From an uncultured Candidatus Nitrosopelagicus sp. (GTDB lineage: Archaea; Thermoproteota; Nitrososphaeria; Nitrososphaerales; Nitrosopumilaceae), in NCBI GenBank assembly GCA_937896695.1, contig CALBOT010000141.1, forward strand, positions 1 to 8,098: a stretch of 8,098 nucleotides of DNA, written 5' to 3'. The position numbers and the translations under genes are program-made. The stretch's first letter is position 1. Each line of letters starts with the position of its first letter. The notes below the pieces were generated by a model that did not search any database, was not told where the DNA came from, and saw only the letters and a list, made by a program, of their open reading frames with translations. Positions 6,507 to 8,098 of the stretch are shown here, piece after piece.

Positions 6507-7896
6507 GAAAATCCTCCTTCTCACTTTTTCTATTCTATTATTCACGTCTAGCGTAAACATTGCTCATGCAGAAGATGAACCAAAAACATATCCCAATTAT
6601 CGTGCATATGATTATGATGGAAATACTGTAAGACTTACTGACCTTGAAGGTCAAGTTGTACTGCTAAATGTCTGGGCAACTTGGTGTATGGAGTGTTTAG
6701 AAGAGATGCCATATCTTAACGAACTCAACATAGAATATTCTCCTTCTGGTCTTAAGACACTTAGTGTAAGTATTGATACTCTATCCCCTGATATTGTAAA
6801 AGAATTTGCTGATGATATGGATATGACAACTGAAGTTTGGTATGATCCTCGAAATAATGCAACTCGTGAATTTAGAATGATGGGTCCCCCAATCACACTT
6901 TTGATCAATGAAAATGGTGAACTAATTCATGAATGGAAAGGTCCAATCTTTGAAGGAACTGATGTTGAAATGCGAATTGAAAGTGCATTGGGGCTAACAG
7001 AAATTGAAGAATCACAAGAACAGATAAAAGATTTTGAATTGTCTCAAATGGATCAACTAAGTATTGGTGTAGCATTTGCTGCAGGTCTGTTAAGCTTCTT
7101 ATCTCCTTGTGTTTTACCATTAATTCCTGCATATGCTTCATTTATCACTGGAATGAGCTTGAAGGAATTATCTACTGCACAAAGTTCTGGTAAATCTGGA
7201 AAGTTCAATCAAAATGAACTTACTGAATCTACAGGTGGTCATGAAGAAATCATAGGTCAATCTGCATCAAAATTCAGAATACAAACAATGGTGTTATCAA
7301 AGGGACTTTTGTTTGTTTTAGGATTTTCAATAATTTTTGTCATATTGGGTTCTGCTGTTTCTTATGCAGGAACCATGTTTGATGAAGCAACATTGTGGAT
7401 TGAAAGAATAGGTGGAATTGTACTAATTGCATTTGGACTTCATTTGATTGGAATTTTAAAGCTTAGTAAACTGAATATGCAAAAATCAATGAACTTTCAG
7501 AATCGTTCAACAAAAAATATTGGTTCATTATTTGTAGGAATGGCATTTGGGGCAGGATGGACTCCTTGCATTGGTCCAATTCTTGCTGGAATTCTAACGA
7601 TGGCTGCTACTAGTTCTAGTTGGGGTGCAGGAACATCTCTTCTTATCGCATATTCTGCAGGTCTTGCAATCCCATTTATCATATCTGCATTAGCAATTGA
7701 TCGTTTCATGACATTCTTTAATAAAATAAAACGTTGGATTGGTTGGATTGAACGCGGTAGTGGAATATTACTCATAGGAATTGGTGGATTACTACTAACC
7801 GGCTCATTATCAGTACTTGCATCATATTTCCCAAATACTGAAATTAGTTTTGATTCCCTTTCACATCCAATGTCTTCACTAAAGCATTCTACTTAG
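6493..7896 (+). CDS. Thioredoxin (TlpA/ResA-like)-CcdA fusion, transmembrane thiol reductant carrier
   Basis: Starting at the ATG at 6493 gives 467 residues. A TTG at 6478 with a well-spaced GGTGA would add five, while starts further upstream only lengthen the overlap with the propeller gene. Residues 1-26 are a signal peptide (cleavage near AHA/ED) or anchor. Residues about 35-170 are a TlpA-like thioredoxin fold with W-C65-M-E-C68, lacking the usual Pro between the cysteines, and the cis-Pro133 loop (GPPIT). Residues 189-447 are a CcdA/DsbD core of six membrane helices (about 189-221, 268-292, 303-323, 346-372, 379-403, 421-447). Both redox cysteines are present: Cys206 in LSPCVLP of helix 1 and Cys359 in GWTPCIGP of helix 4. 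A polar loop of about 45 residues joins helices 1 and 2. CcdA proteins pass electrons from cytoplasmic thioredoxin to thiol proteins outside. Here the outer acceptor appears to be the fused domain itself. The 14-base overlap with the propeller gene suggests coupled translation and a linked function. Confidence 0.92.
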   Translation: MTDYRKILLLTFSILLFTSSVNIAHAEDEPKTYPNYRAYDYDGNTVRLTDLEGQVVLLNVWATWCMECLEEMPYLNELNIEYSPSGLKTLSVSIDTLSPDIVKEFADDMDMTTEVWYDPRNNATREFRMMGPPITLLINENGELIHEWKGPIFEGTDVEMRIESALGLTEIEESQEQIKDFELSQMDQLSIGVAFAAGLLSFLSPCVLPLIPAYASFITGMSLKELSTAQSSGKSGKFNQNELTESTGGHEEIIGQSASKFRIQTMVLSKGLLFVLGFSIIFVILGSAVSYAGTMFDEATLWIERIGGIVLIAFGLHLIGILKLSKLNMQKSMNFQNRSTKNIGSLFVGMAFGAGWTPCIGPILAGILTMAATSSSWGAGTSLLIAYSAGLAIPFIISALAIDRFMTFFNKIKRWIGWIERGSGILLIGIGGLLLTGSLSVLASYFPNTEISFDSLSHPMSSLKHST

Positions 7897-8098
7897 AGCA
7901 AAAATTGTTTACATTTATTGAGTTTGACTCTTTGATTTTTTCTAGTTGTAATCTCTTGATATCGTCTACTCCTAAGTATTTTCTCATATTTTCATATTCC
8001 TGTTTTTCAAACTCATCACTACTAATTCCTATGAAGAATTCAGCTTTTCCTGTAAACATTGAATTTTGCATACTTTCTTTTGGTATTCCGTAAAAGAT
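7889..8098 (-). CDS. C-terminal end of an unrecognised minus-strand protein (5' end outside window)
   Basis: The minus-strand frame is open from the window edge (8098) to a TAG at 7889-7891, and nine codons (IFYGIPKES) precede the first Met at 8071, so this is the last 69 residues of a gene that begins beyond the window. Its composition is typical of a soluble cytoplasmic protein: many Glu, Lys and Asp, with a helical segment EFEKQEYENMRKYLGVDD followed by IKRLQLEKIKES. The opposite strand would encode a Ser/Phe/Ile-rich peptide that looks like a shadow. I do not recognise the family. The end of the gene overlaps the convergent thioredoxin-CcdA gene by 8 bases, so there is no spacer between the two transcription units. 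Confidence 0.6.
   Translation of the reverse strand: MFYGIPKESMQNSMFTGKAEFFIGISSDEFEKQEYENMRKYLGVDDIKRLQLEKIKESNSINVNNFCSK
7936..7941 (+). terminator. Possible poly-T terminator of the plus-strand cluster
   Basis: A run of six T lies about 40 bases after the stop codon of the thioredoxin-CcdA gene. Archaeal terminators are often simple T-runs without a hairpin, and a stop is expected here because the next gene is convergent. The run lies inside the coding sequence of that minus-strand gene (as A's, encoding Lys/Glu-rich residues), so it could be chance. Confidence 0.25.

Noticed and set aside
7905..8093. Plus-strand open frame of 62 codons after the fusion gene
   Set aside because: The peptide is a Ser/Phe/Ile-rich string without domain character, and the opposite strand gives a normal charged protein that is open to the window edge.
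1..8098. tRNA, rRNA, CRISPR array, insertion sequence or phage genes
   Set aside because: No cloverleaf-like or GC-rich RNA segment, regularly spaced direct repeats, transposase or integrase motifs were found; the window is almost wholly explained by protein genes.

Overview
The window looks like chromosome of an ammonia-oxidising archaeon of the Nitrosopumilus type (Thaumarchaeota/Nitrososphaerota). The evidence is AT-rich DNA packed almost completely with genes, Lys/Asn/Ile/Glu-rich proteins, signal peptides ending in Ala-Asn-Ala or Ala-His-Ala, a TATA-like box placed for a leaderless transcript, and four copies of a tryptophan-rich helical module that is very common in secreted thaumarchaeal proteins. 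The taxon is inferred from these traits. No marker gene (rRNA, amo) is present.

Layout. Bases 1-2189 hold the 3' part of a gene for a probable extracytoplasmic coiled-coil plus Ig-like protein. Eleven bases later comes a single-pass membrane protein with a signal peptide and a cytoplasmic helical domain. Bases 2208-4664 encode a large secreted multidomain protein (jelly-roll-like domain, coiled coil, two tryptophan modules around an Ig-like domain, FxLYD-like C-terminus). These three genes are tightly spaced, run in one direction and may be one operon. A 75-base gap with a promoter-like box follows. Bases 4740-6506 encode a secreted Asp-box (BNR, sialidase-fold) beta-propeller with two tryptophan modules and an unusual Cys-Pro-Cys-Cys motif. 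Its end overlaps the start of a thioredoxin (TlpA-like)-CcdA fusion protein (6493-7896). A convergent minus-strand gene, of which only the 3' end is in the window, overlaps the end of the fusion gene by 8 bases.

How the genes may work together. All five plus-strand products appear to act outside the cell membrane or in it. The most informative pair is the propeller and the thioredoxin-CcdA fusion. The fusion has every cysteine needed to carry electrons from the cytoplasm across the membrane (two in the CcdA core, CxxC in the outer thioredoxin domain), and the propeller encoded just before it carries a cysteine cluster. As ammonia-oxidising archaea are known to rely on copper proteins rather than c-type cytochromes, this CcdA more likely serves extracytoplasmic thiol reduction or copper-site maturation than haem attachment, with the propeller as a possible client or partner. 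That last step is inference. No RNA genes, CRISPR arrays, insertion sequences or transposase genes were seen.
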